Positions 7,951 through 15,964 of a stretch of DNA of 18,983 nucleotides are shown one piece after another. Below the pieces are notes generated by a model that saw only the letters and a list, made by a program, of their open reading frames with translations, did no database searches and had not been told where the DNA came from. The position numbers and the translations under genes were made by a program. The DNA is taken from NCBI GenBank assembly GCA_965371805.1, contig CBDUZW010000084.1:1-18983 (forward strand). Direction: 5' to 3'. Numbering within the stretch: position 1 is the first letter of the stretch; each line of letters begins with the position of its first letter. The stretch is from JAOZTV01 sp965371805 (lineage in GTDB: Bacteria; Acidobacteriota; Aminicenantia; UBA2199).

Positions 7951-9261
7951 TTATGCTTTAAATTTGGGTTTATTAATTTCCTTTTTTATGGCATTTCTTG
8001 TGTCAACAACAGATTTTGAAATTTTTATTATATTATCATAATTGATAATTGAATGGTCTGTTAATATCACAGCTGCATCATAATAATCCTCTTCGATTAA
8101 ACTGAGATCAACTGATTCGAGATTAAATTCATATTTTCTAGTTTTGGGTATTTTCGGGATATATGGGTCAAAATAATTTAAATTTGCCCCCTCATCTCTT
8201 AATAATTCAATGATTTTTAGCGAGGGACTCTCTCTGAGATCATCGATATTTGGTTTATACGCAATCCCAATGATTAATATTTGTGAATCAACAATTGATT
8301 TTCCAATTGAATTAATTGCTTTAATAGTTTTATTAACTACAAATTCAGGCATTGAATTATTAACTTCTCCCGCCAACTCAATAAACTGAGTATGAACTCC
8401 ATATTCCCTGGCCTTCCATGTCAGGTAAAAAGGATCGATAGGAATACAATGGCCTCCAAGTCCGGGACCTGGATAAAATGGCATAAAGCCAAAGGGTTTT
8501 GTTTTTGCAGCCTCAATAACTTCCCAAATATCTATATCCATTTTATCAAAGACCTTTTTTAATTCATTTACTAAAGCTATATTAACAGCCCTGAAAGTAT
8601 TCTCAAGTATTTTTGAAGATTCCGCAACTCTGGTTGAAGTAACTGGAACAGCTTCAACTATCTGACTATAAAAAAGACTTATGACCTCTAATCCATCATC
8701 GGTCATAGCGCTAACTACCTTTGGCGTATTCCCTGTAGTGAAATCTTGTCTACCGGGATCTTCCCTTTCCGGGGAATAACCCAGATAAAAGTGTTCTCCC
8801 AATTTCAATCCAGATTGTTCCAGAATAGGTAACATTTCCTCATCTGTAGTACCAGGATAGGTCGTGCTTTCTAAGACTATAACTTGGCCTTTACGTAAAT
8901 ATTTTGAAATGACTTCTGTTGTATTAAATACATAAGATAGATCCGGAGTGTAGTGTTCATCCAGAGGAGTTGGGACACAGATAATTATAAAATCAGTTTC
9001 AATTAATCTTGAAAATTCCGAGGTTGCCGACATCGTTTTTCTCTTCTTTACAAATTCAACTAAAAAGTCGTTATCAATATGTTTGATATAACTGATCCCC
9101 ATATTTATATTATCAACCTTTGCAGTATCAATATCAAAACCAATTACTGAGAAGTTTTCTTTTAGCAGCTCTTTAGCTAAAGGCAATCCAACATAGCCAA
9201 GACCAATAATTCCAATTTTTATTTTTTTGTTTTTAATTTTTTCAATTAATATATTTTTCAA
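7951..9261 (-). CDS. Nucleotide sugar dehydrogenase, WbpA-type UDP-N-acetylglucosamine 6-dehydrogenase
   Basis: The enzyme would oxidise C6 of UDP-GlcNAc to UDP-GlcNAcA with NAD+. The 436-residue product has GLGYVGLPLA (20-29), a VPTPL segment (96-100), an EST motif (131-133), YSPEREDPG (162-170) and catalytic Cys272 in GLGGHCIPIDP. The C-terminal domain has GIAYKPNIDDLRESP. YSPERxDPG and the HCIPIDP context are typical of the WbpA/TviB/WecC branch and unlike the UDP-glucose dehydrogenase encoded nearby. The start is TTG at 9261: no in-frame ATG precedes the Rossmann motif, and GGAGGG ends four bases upstream. It follows rseP by 62 bases, with a candidate promoter in that gap, and precedes the Gfo/Idh gene. 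WecC (UDP-ManNAc dehydrogenase) is the main alternative. Confidence 0.88.
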   Translation of the reverse strand: MKNILIEKIKNKKIKIGIIGLGYVGLPLAKELLKENFSVIGFDIDTAKVDNINMGISYIKHIDNDFLVEFVKKRKTMSATSEFSRLIETDFIIICVPTPLDEHYTPDLSYVFNTTEVISKYLRKGQVIVLESTTYPGTTDEEMLPILEQSGLKLGEHFYLGYSPEREDPGRQDFTTGNTPKVVSAMTDDGLEVISLFYSQIVEAVPVTSTRVAESSKILENTFRAVNIALVNELKKVFDKMDIDIWEVIEAAKTKPFGFMPFYPGPGLGGHCIPIDPFYLTWKAREYGVHTQFIELAGEVNNSMPEFVVNKTIKAINSIGKSIVDSQILIIGIAYKPNIDDLRESPSLKIIELLRDEGANLNYFDPYIPKIPKTRKYEFNLESVDLSLIEEDYYDAAVILTDHSIINYDNIIKISKSVVDTRNAIKKEINKPKFKA

Positions 9262-9272
9262 TTTCCCTCCAA

Positions 9273-9300
9273 ATTATATATCTAGTTTAAAGAGCTACAA
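9273..9300 (-). promoter_or_regulatory. Candidate promoter of the wbpA-like operon
   Basis: On the minus strand TTGTAG (9300-9295) and a perfect TATAAT (9278-9273) are 16 bases apart, between rseP and the WbpA-type gene. Transcription would begin close to the ribosome site, so the leader is very short. Read-through from rseP remains possible. Confidence 0.45.
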
Positions 9301-9323
9301 CATATAAATTCAATAATATAGCA

Positions 9324-10736
9324 TTATGGCAAAAATGAATCCCAACCATTCGGCATAGTTTTTGCAATATCATTCAGTATTACGAAAACCATTAATATAA
9401 TAAGCAGAAGAAAACCAAAATTCATAAGAAAATTTTTCATCTTTGCTGGGAGATCTCTTCTTATAATTGTCTCTATAGAGTAAATAAGTAGGTGCCCACC
9501 ATCAAGTGCCGGAATAGGAAAAAGATTAATAATACCAAGTTGAAGAGAAATAAATGCTATCAACATAAAGAAATTAGTCATTCCACTCTCCATAACTTCC
9601 TGAGAGACTCTGGCAATTTCAAGAGGACCTGATAAACTCTTTGCAGACACTGATCCAGTGATCATTTTTTTTATCGTTTTGAAAACTAAAAAAGACATAT
9701 TTTTTAACTCTGAACTTGTCTTCGCGACTGCTTCAGAAAAACTAATTTTCACCATGATCCTAGGCGCATATACAGTTCTTACGATACCTATCACACCATC
9801 ATTCTTAAGGTTTATAGATTCAATTTGAACTTCATTCTCTTTTTTATTTAAACCAATTTTCCAATCTAATGGACCCGTTTTTATGTTTCCACCTTTAGCT
9901 TTTGCAGGAACTAAGAGTAGTGAAATTTCTTTATCATCACGTATTATTCCAATTTTCACTTCTTTGTCTACGTTACTTAGAAGCATCTTAGACATATTAT
10001 AGAAATTTATGGATTTATTATTTATTGATTTTATAATATCACCTGATTTTATACCGGATATCTCTGCAGCACTCCCCTTCTTTACTTCAACAATTTCAGT
10101 TTTAAAATCATAAAACATCCCGGAATAGCCTAACTGTCTGTACTCTTCAATACTTAAATTTACTATTTGCTCCTTGCCATCCCTTAAAAATGTAATTTTT
10201 ACATTTTCATTAGGATTTGCATTTATCCCCCACTCAATATCCTTCCAATTTGTTATTTTTTTTTTATTTATAAACAGGATTTTATCTTTTTGTTTCAGTC
10301 CCGACTTATCTGCAGGAGATCCCTTTGCAACATATCCAATAACAGGTGATTTTGTCTGATATTCCTGAACATCAACCCCGGACATATAAATAAGTGTAAG
10401 GATAACAAAAGACAAAACTAAATTCATTATTGGTCCCATTGCGAGGATAAATATTTTCTGACCTCGGTTTTTTGCCGAAAACTCATCACTTTTTGGCTCT
10501 TTAGACTCGTAATCCTCCTCTCCAGCCATTTTCACATATCCCCCAAGAGGGAATAGACTAAACCTGAAATCGGTATCTCCTATTTTTTTCCCAAATAGTC
10601 TTTTTCCAAAACCAAATGAAAAGGTCTCTACTCTGACACCCATCAGTCTGGCAGCTATGTAATGACCCAATTCATGAACAATTACAATAATACCCAGTAA
10701 AATCATTAGCGAAACAATTCTATATAAAATTAACAT
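9324..10736 (-). CDS. rseP: Site-2 metalloprotease RseP with two PDZ domains
   Basis: RseP is an inner-membrane zinc protease that cleaves transmembrane substrates such as anti-sigma factors. The 470-residue product has HELGH (21-25) in its first membrane segment, and the third zinc ligand Asp412 in ALDGG near the last segments. Two PDZ domains lie between them: one starts around GYVAKGSPADKSGL and the second around EVKKGSAAEISGI. Two PDZ domains are typical of RseP in outer-membrane bacteria rather than the single PDZ of many Gram-positives. A late membrane segment (about 439-458) precedes the C-terminus. The ATG overlaps the dxr stop by one base (TAATG), with a GGAG ribosome site in the dxr end. 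It is last in the uppS-cdsA-dxr-rseP operon. Confidence 0.95.
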   Translation of the reverse strand: MLILYRIVSLMILLGIIVIVHELGHYIAARLMGVRVETFSFGFGKRLFGKKIGDTDFRFSLFPLGGYVKMAGEEDYESKEPKSDEFSAKNRGQKIFILAMGPIMNLVLSFVILTLIYMSGVDVQEYQTKSPVIGYVAKGSPADKSGLKQKDKILFINKKKITNWKDIEWGINANPNENVKITFLRDGKEQIVNLSIEEYRQLGYSGMFYDFKTEIVEVKKGSAAEISGIKSGDIIKSINNKSINFYNMSKMLLSNVDKEVKIGIIRDDKEISLLLVPAKAKGGNIKTGPLDWKIGLNKKENEVQIESINLKNDGVIGIVRTVYAPRIMVKISFSEAVAKTSSELKNMSFLVFKTIKKMITGSVSAKSLSGPLEIARVSQEVMESGMTNFFMLIAFISLQLGIINLFPIPALDGGHLLIYSIETIIRRDLPAKMKNFLMNFGFLLLIILMVFVILNDIAKTMPNGWDSFLP

Positions 10737-11884
10737 TATATCTCCATTATAACTTCTTCAGTTTTTCTTTTTGTTGTTACTATTGTTTCTAAAACAGCCT
10801 CAATATTATCTATCTCGTAGAGATCAGAAATGTTTAATATTTTTTCAACTACTTTAAAAATATCAATAAATGATATTTTTTCTTTTATAAAGTATTCAAC
10901 TGCAACCTCATTTGCTGCATTAAAAATTGCTCCGGAATTTTTCCCCATTGCCATCACTTCATATGCCATTCTAACAGATGGAAATTTCTCTCTATCAACA
11001 GGAAAAAACTCAAGCTTATTTAGTTCATCAAAGCGCAGCTGTTTATTTTTAAATCTTACTCTTCCTGGATGGCTCAAAGAATATAAAATTGGCATTTGCA
11101 TATCAGGTAAGCTCATCTGCGCAATAACAGATAAATCAATAAACTCAACCATTGAATGAATTATACTCTGAGGATGTATTATTACATCAATTTGGTCTGT
11201 TTTTAAATTGAACAAGTAGTATGCTTCAATAATTTCCAGTGCCTTATTCATTAAGGTTGACGAATCTATTGTAACCTTTGTCCCCATATTCCAGGTTGGA
11301 TGCTTTAGAGCATCTTTGACTGTAATACTTGCAAATTCATCTATGTTTTTTTTGAAAAATGGGCCACCTGATGCAGTTAAAATCACTTTGTTCAACTCTG
11401 AAATTTTTCTGCTTCCCAAACTCTGAAAGATTGCACTCTGCTCACTATCAATAGGAATTATTTCAGAACAACTAAGTTCCAATTCTCTGTTTATTAATGA
11501 ACCGGCAGCAACTAGAGTTTCTTTATTGGCAAGGCATATACGATGTCCCAATTTAATAGATTCTATTGTTGCTTCTAATGGGATTGTTCCTGTTATAGCA
11601 GAAATTAATGTATCAACATTATCTGCAGATGCAACTTCGATTAACCCTTCTTTTCCAGAGTAAAAGTTAATTTCCGGAAAATCTTCCTTTAGAACCTTAA
11701 TGTTATTTTGATCACTTACACTTACAGTTTTTGGAGAAAACTCTTTAATCTGTTTTTTTAAAAGTCCTATATTTTTCCCTGCTGAGATAGATTCAATTGT
11801 ATATTTATCCCTGTTTAAAGAGACTATTTTTAAAGTACTCTTACCTATTGACCCTGTAGAGCCAAGTAGTGCAATCTTTCTCAT
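10736..11884 (-). CDS. dxr: 1-deoxy-D-xylulose-5-phosphate reductoisomerase
   Basis: Dxr (IspC) rearranges and reduces DXP to methylerythritol-4-phosphate with NADPH, the committed step of the MEP isoprenoid pathway. The 382-residue product has the NADPH motif GSTGSIG (8-14), NKET (120-123) and the metal ligands Asp146 and Glu148 in IDSEQSA. The substrate site includes HPTWNMG (His195), Ser208, Asn213, Lys214 and Glu217. These align residue for residue with E. coli Asp150, Glu152, His209, Ser222, Asn227, Lys228 and Glu231. The gene overlaps cdsA by four bases (ATGA) and rseP by one base, so it is translated in a coupled operon. The presence of Dxr indicates that isoprenoids, including those used by UppS upstream, are made by the MEP route. 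Confidence 0.97.
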   Translation of the reverse strand: MRKIALLGSTGSIGKSTLKIVSLNRDKYTIESISAGKNIGLLKKQIKEFSPKTVSVSDQNNIKVLKEDFPEINFYSGKEGLIEVASADNVDTLISAITGTIPLEATIESIKLGHRICLANKETLVAAGSLINRELELSCSEIIPIDSEQSAIFQSLGSRKISELNKVILTASGGPFFKKNIDEFASITVKDALKHPTWNMGTKVTIDSSTLMNKALEIIEAYYLFNLKTDQIDVIIHPQSIIHSMVEFIDLSVIAQMSLPDMQMPILYSLSHPGRVRFKNKQLRFDELNKLEFFPVDREKFPSVRMAYEVMAMGKNSGAIFNAANEVAVEYFIKEKISFIDIFKVVEKILNISDLYEIDNIEAVLETIVTTKRKTEEVIMEI

Positions 11885-12705
11885 TTCCAGAAGTATTCAA
11901 TAATATAATATAGAGCAGGAGCACAAAAAACATAACTATCCAATCTATCTAAAATGCCTCCATGTCCGGGAAAAATTGATCCGGAATCCTTTTTGCCAGA
12001 GGCCCTTTTAAAAAGAGATTCAATTGGATCTGATAGTTGAGAGAGTAATTCCAGTACTCCTCCGGTAATAATTGCTGTAGCTACTCCTACCTCAATTGGA
12101 AATGTGAAGATAAGAGTTCCAAGCCATCCAGCCAGACCTGCCGTTATTATTGCAGCAATTAAACCTTCAAGCGATTTATTGGGTGATGCAATAGGATATA
12201 TTTTTGTTTTCCCTATGGCTCTGCCCACAAAATATGCACCGGAATCACCTATTGCAATTACAAATATCATAAATAATAAATAATTTGCACTTAAATTATC
12301 ACCAGTATCCATCGTTTTTAAATTATATAAATAGTAGAGTGGTATATACAAATATAATACAGATATAAAATGAATACCGATGTCCTTTATATATGACTCA
12401 AGTTTCGTTTTATTATTTACAGCAAATAGAAAAAACAACCCGGTTGAGAATAGTATAATAAACAAGGCCAATGGCATATCAGGCTTTCCAAATGTAAAGT
12501 GCAATGCAATTGTTAAACCATTTATCAGTATTATTGGAAATGAATATACATTCGGTTCCGTTAATTTAATAAGTTCATAAGCTCCAACAGAAATAATGAA
12601 AAATAATAATAGCGAAAAATATATATCAGGTAAATAAACTATTGCTGAATAAGCTGCAATAATAAGAAAAAATGCTGTAATTGTTCTTTTTATAAATTCA
12701 TTCAT
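11881..12705 (-). CDS. cdsA: Phosphatidate cytidylyltransferase (CDP-diglyceride synthase)
   Basis: CdsA makes CDP-diacylglycerol from phosphatidic acid and CTP at the inner membrane, supplying all phospholipid head-group synthesis. The 274-residue product is strongly hydrophobic, with about eight membrane segments. It carries the CDS signature near the C-terminus: SDPIESLFKR (225-234), KKD (238-240), PGHGG (246-250) and DRLDS (253-257). Two conserved acidic positions of that signature (Asp253, Asp256) are present, as expected for Mg-dependent catalysis. Start and stop each overlap the neighbours in ATGA, with uppS before and dxr after. This is the widely conserved gene order for these envelope genes. 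Confidence 0.96.
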   Translation of the reverse strand: MNEFIKRTITAFFLIIAAYSAIVYLPDIYFSLLLFFIISVGAYELIKLTEPNVYSFPIILINGLTIALHFTFGKPDMPLALFIILFSTGLFFLFAVNNKTKLESYIKDIGIHFISVLYLYIPLYYLYNLKTMDTGDNLSANYLLFMIFVIAIGDSGAYFVGRAIGKTKIYPIASPNKSLEGLIAAIITAGLAGWLGTLIFTFPIEVGVATAIITGGVLELLSQLSDPIESLFKRASGKKDSGSIFPGHGGILDRLDSYVFCAPALYYIIEYFWK

Positions 12706-13451
12706 ATCGCTCCATATCTCCTTTTTCTTTTTTGAAATTCAATAATTGCATCTAAAAGGTTATTAATCCTGAAACCTGGCCAGTAAACATCCGTAAAATA
12801 TAATTCTGAATATGCAATTTGATATAATAAAAAATTTGAGACCCTGTACTCTCCCGATGTTCTGATTAGTAGATCGGGTTCAGGAATATCCTTTGTATAT
12901 AAATATTTACTAATCAGCTTCTCATTAATTTTTTTTTCTTCGATTCCATCTTTAACGATATTCTTTACTGCCTCAACAATTTCGCTTCTTGAGCCATAAT
13001 TAAGTGCAAGATTAACTTGAATATTACTATAATTAGACGATAGTTCTTCTGTTTTTTCAATTTCATTTCTCAATTTCTTCGGAAGTTTTGACTTTTCCCC
13101 AAGAATTTTCAATCTAACTTTATTTTCAATGAGCATTTCTCTCTGATTAATAAGGTTTTCATAGAGCATCTCCATCAATTTGTTAACTTCTAAAACCGGT
13201 CGTTTCCAATTTTCACTGGAGAAAGTATATAGAGTCAGATATTTAACCCCTAATTTTAGTGAATTTTCTATTATTTTCTTAGCAGAAATAGTCCCTTCCC
13301 TATGTCCCTCTATACGGGTTTTATTTCTTTCTTTCGCCCATCTTCCATTTCCATCCATAATAACAGCAATATGTTTTGGAATTTTACCTTTTAGCACAGA
13401 TTTTATTCTTTTATCAATATCTATTACAGCTAAATCATTATCAGAATTCAT
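12702..13451 (-). CDS. uppS: Undecaprenyl diphosphate synthase (isoprenyl transferase)
   Basis: UppS condenses isopentenyl diphosphate onto farnesyl diphosphate to make the C55 carrier for peptidoglycan and other envelope glycans. With the ATG at 13451 the protein is 249 residues, the usual length. The signature HIAVIMDGNGRWA begins at residue 27, with the catalytic Asp33. RTSGEYRVSNFLLYQ and SELYF, with YWPGF close to the C-terminus, are also characteristic. A longer reading from TTG at 13526 would add 25 residues. I reject it because a consensus promoter lies inside that stretch, and its -10 box is only six bases before the ATG. The mRNA is therefore probably leaderless with no Shine-Dalgarno site. 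It is the first gene of the operon uppS-cdsA-dxr-rseP and is divergent from fusA. Confidence 0.95.
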   Translation of the reverse strand: MNSDNDLAVIDIDKRIKSVLKGKIPKHIAVIMDGNGRWAKERNKTRIEGHREGTISAKKIIENSLKLGVKYLTLYTFSSENWKRPVLEVNKLMEMLYENLINQREMLIENKVRLKILGEKSKLPKKLRNEIEKTEELSSNYSNIQVNLALNYGSRSEIVEAVKNIVKDGIEEKKINEKLISKYLYTKDIPEPDLLIRTSGEYRVSNFLLYQIAYSELYFTDVYWPGFRINNLLDAIIEFQKRKRRYGAI

Positions 13452-13457
13452 TATAAA

Positions 13458-13486
13458 ATTATAGTTTCTATAGGAACCTTTGTCAA
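13458..13486 (-). promoter_or_regulatory. Consensus promoter of the uppS-cdsA-dxr-rseP operon
   Basis: On the minus strand TTGACA (13486-13481) and TATAAT (13463-13458) match consensus exactly and are 17 bases apart. The predicted start is at or next to the A of the uppS ATG (13451), which implies a leaderless message. Confidence 0.8.
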
Positions 13487-13572
13487 GCACTATTAAGTTT
13501 GTCGGATATCTATAAGACAAATTCAATACATTAGATATTTTTTGAAAACTTTTTCAGTTTTAGTGCTAAATA

Positions 13573-13602
13573 TTTACATTTTAATTAAAATTATGATATA
13601 AT
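13573..13602 (+). promoter_or_regulatory. Promoter of fusA
   Basis: TTTACA (13573-13578) and TATAAT (13597-13602) are 18 bases apart, with a TGA extension (13594-13596) giving an extended -10. An AGGAG ribosome site (13651-13655) lies 11 bases before the fusA ATG, so the leader is about 58 bases. It is back to back with the uppS promoter. Confidence 0.72.
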
Positions 13603-13666
13603 ACAAAATCGTAATTTCGTTTTAACCACAAAAAGAATACATAAAAAAATAGGAGATTTTTATAAA

Positions 13667-15751
13667 ATGGAACAAACAGCTATAAGCAAAATCAGAAATA
13701 TGGGTATTGTCGCCCATATCGATGCTGGAAAGACAACAACTACAGAAAGAATTCTATTCTTTACAGGAAAAATAAGAAAAGTTGGTGAAGTTCATGACGG
13801 CGAAGCAGTTATGGATTTTATGCAACAGGAACAGGAAAGAGGTATAACTATTTCATCTGCAGCAATAACAGCAAGTTGGGGAGATCATAGTATTAATATC
13901 ATTGATACACCAGGACATATCGACTTTACACTTGAAGTTGAAAGATCATTAAGAATATTAGATGGAATTGCAATGATATTCTGTTCAGTTGGTGGAGTTG
14001 AACCACAAAGTGAAACAGTCTGGCACCAGGCTGATAGATATAAGGTTCCAAGAATTGCATTCATTAATAAAATGGACAGGCAGGGAGCAGATCTTTTTGG
14101 CACCATTGGCATGATGAACGATATGCTTGGTGCAAATGCAATACCTTTTCAACTTCCTATTGGTAATGAAGCTGATTTCGAAGGCGTAGTGGATCTGATA
14201 ATGATGAAGGCAATTACATATAATAATCTTGAAGTTCAAGTAAGTGATATACCTGAAAAACTCAAAGAAAGAGCTCAGGAACTAAGAGAACAACTAATTG
14301 AAAAACTAGCAGATTTTGATGATACAATTATGGAAAAGTTTCTAAATGAAGAAGAAGTAACAACAGATGAAATAAAGAATGCTGCAAGAAATGCAGTTTT
14401 AAATCTTTTAATAACTCCTGTATTTTGTGGGACAGCATTCAAGGACAAAGGAATTCAAACGCTCTTAGATGCAGTAGTAGATTACCTCCCATCACCTATT
14501 GACAGAGGAATTGTATTAGGTTATGACACAGATGATACAGAGAAGACCTTATCAAGAAAGCCTTCATATAAGAGACCATTTTCAGCTCTTGCATTTAAGA
14601 TTATTAATGATAACTTTGTAGGACAACAGACCTTTATAAGAGTATATTCAGGTGAATTAAATGCAGGAAGCTATATATATAATCCGAATAAGAAAAAAAA
14701 AGAGAGAGTTGGACGAATATTAAGAGTCAGTGCAAATGACAGAGAAGAGTTAAAATCTATAAAAGCGGGTGAAATTGGTGCATTGATCGGAATGAAGAAC
14801 ACAAAAACCGGAGATACTCTTTGTGATATTGACAATCCAATATTTCTTGAAAACATTCATTATCCTGAAACAGTTTTAGATATGAAAATTACTCCTGAAA
14901 CTATGAAGGAAAGAGACAAATTAGGGTTTGCTCTTGGAAAACTGTCACTTGAAGACCCTTCATTTAAAGTAAGATTTGATAGTGAAACAGATGAAACTGT
15001 TATATCAGGAATGGGAGAACTACATCTCGAAGTAATTGTTGACAGACTGAGAACAGAACACAAACTAAAAGTAAATGTTGGAGAACCTGCAGTTGCATTT
15101 AGAGAGACGATTACAAGAGAGACCAGACATAATTATAAATACAAGAAACAAAGTGGAGGTCATGGGCAGTACGCTCATATTGTTTTCAGAATTGAAGAGA
15201 ACTCTGGAAATGGACTGGAATTTATTGACCATATCAAGGGTGGTAATATTCCAAAGGAATACATTCCTGCAGTAAAAAAAGGATTCTTACATACTATGGC
15301 AAAGGGTGTTCTTGTAGGATTCCCAATGGTGGATATTAAGTTCACATTAATAGATGGAAGCTTCCATGCAGTTGACTCAAGTGAAATGGCATTCCGGTCA
15401 TGTACTGAACAGGGACTCAAGGAAGCGATAAAACAAGCTGGTGCAATTATGCTTGAACCAACAATGAAACTGGAGATAAATACACCTGATGAATATATGG
15501 GTGACGTCATTGGGGATGTTAACCGAAGAAGAGGAAAGATCGAAAATATGAGAAGGCATAGAAAAGGGTCTCAGAAACTTCAGGGTTTTGTTCCGTTAAA
15601 AGAGATGTTTGGATATGCTTCATCTTTAAGAACAGTTACAAGTGGAAGAGCAAACTACTCAATGGAATTCAGTAGTTATTCAAGGGTACCGCAAAAACTG
15701 CAGCAGGAAACTGTAGAAGAAATTAATAAACAGAAGAGTGAAAAAAAATAA
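13667..15751 (+). CDS. fusA: Elongation factor G
   Basis: EF-G is the GTPase that drives ribosomal translocation and, with RRF, ribosome recycling. The 694-residue product shows all G motifs: AHIDAGKT (16-23), the switch segment ERGIT, DTPGHIDF, and NKMDRQGAD. Domain II and the domain III-V region follow in normal order, including SGMGELHLEV and the C-terminal VPLKEMFGYA block. The segment after RRRGKIENM reads RRHRKGSQKL where canonical EF-G has a shorter GMxxR-type segment. I associate this with EF-G of spirochaete-like lineages, but cannot prove it here. The gene stands alone, without the str operon (rpsL, rpsG, tufA), next to its own good promoter. It converges on prmC. A standard EF-G is most likely; a second EF-G paralogue elsewhere cannot be excluded. 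Confidence 0.96.
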   Translation: MEQTAISKIRNMGIVAHIDAGKTTTTERILFFTGKIRKVGEVHDGEAVMDFMQQEQERGITISSAAITASWGDHSINIIDTPGHIDFTLEVERSLRILDGIAMIFCSVGGVEPQSETVWHQADRYKVPRIAFINKMDRQGADLFGTIGMMNDMLGANAIPFQLPIGNEADFEGVVDLIMMKAITYNNLEVQVSDIPEKLKERAQELREQLIEKLADFDDTIMEKFLNEEEVTTDEIKNAARNAVLNLLITPVFCGTAFKDKGIQTLLDAVVDYLPSPIDRGIVLGYDTDDTEKTLSRKPSYKRPFSALAFKIINDNFVGQQTFIRVYSGELNAGSYIYNPNKKKKERVGRILRVSANDREELKSIKAGEIGALIGMKNTKTGDTLCDIDNPIFLENIHYPETVLDMKITPETMKERDKLGFALGKLSLEDPSFKVRFDSETDETVISGMGELHLEVIVDRLRTEHKLKVNVGEPAVAFRETITRETRHNYKYKKQSGGHGQYAHIVFRIEENSGNGLEFIDHIKGGNIPKEYIPAVKKGFLHTMAKGVLVGFPMVDIKFTLIDGSFHAVDSSEMAFRSCTEQGLKEAIKQAGAIMLEPTMKLEINTPDEYMGDVIGDVNRRRGKIENMRRHRKGSQKLQGFVPLKEMFGYASSLRTVTSGRANYSMEFSSYSRVPQKLQQETVEEINKQKSEKK

Positions 15752-15765
15752 AATTTAAAAAGTTT

Positions 15766-15795
15766 AAATAATAAAAGGACGTGTTAATCACGCCC
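15766..15795 (-). terminator. Intrinsic terminator of the rpmE-prfA-prmC operon, now separated from prmC
   Basis: On the minus strand GGGCGTG (15795-15789) pairs with CACGTCC (15783-15777) around ATTAA, with one mismatch. It is followed by the U-rich TTTTATTATTT. This is a good terminator for genes read leftwards. It lies only a few bases beyond the palindromic element, which separates it from the prmC stop codon. On the plus strand the same hairpin has no U tract. Confidence 0.65.
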
Positions 15796-15799
15796 ATAT

Positions 15800-15964
15800 T
15801 AGAAGCCTGTCCGAGAATAGACGATGAGCAGAAAAATTCTGAAATTTAGGAATAATATTTACATATTTGAGGCGAATAGTAGAACTATTTAACGAAAATA
15901 TGGGAAAATTAGGACAAATTTTTGGGATTTTATGCCGTTGTTCTAGTTCTCGGACAGGCTTCTA
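15800..15964. mobile_element. Palindromic MITE-like element with 18-bp terminal inverted repeats
   Basis: TAGAAGCCTGTCCGAGAA (15800-15817) is exactly repeated in inverse orientation at 15947-15964. Taking TA as target duplication, the element proper is 15802-15962 (161 bp) with 16-bp ends. The interior is also an imperfect palindrome centred on 15882: CATATTT at 15862-15868 faces AAATATG at 15896-15902, and AATAGT / ACTATT flank a three-base centre. The whole element could fold as one long hairpin in RNA or single-stranded DNA. It has no open reading frame, so it would rely on a transposase elsewhere. TA duplication fits IS630/Tc1-mariner or some IS5-group elements; I cannot choose between them. 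A plain long terminator hairpin is the alternative. Confidence 0.7.

Noticed and set aside
10830..11159. Plus-strand open frame of 109 codons inside dxr
   Set aside because: Shadow of the conserved dxr frame; no motif and no convincing ribosome site.
13452..13526. N-terminal extension of UppS from a TTG start at 13526
   Set aside because: A perfect TTGACA-17-TATAAT promoter lies within it, the extra 25 residues do not resemble UppS, and the ATG at 13451 gives the normal length.
15175..15510. Minus-strand open frame of 111 codons inside fusA
   Set aside because: Fully antisense to conserved EF-G domain IV/V coding sequence; no recognisable domain.
15752..15961. The fusA-prmC spacer as a CRISPR or tandem repeat
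   Set aside because: Only one inverted pair is present, with no repeated spacer unit; it is explained by the palindromic element and a terminator.
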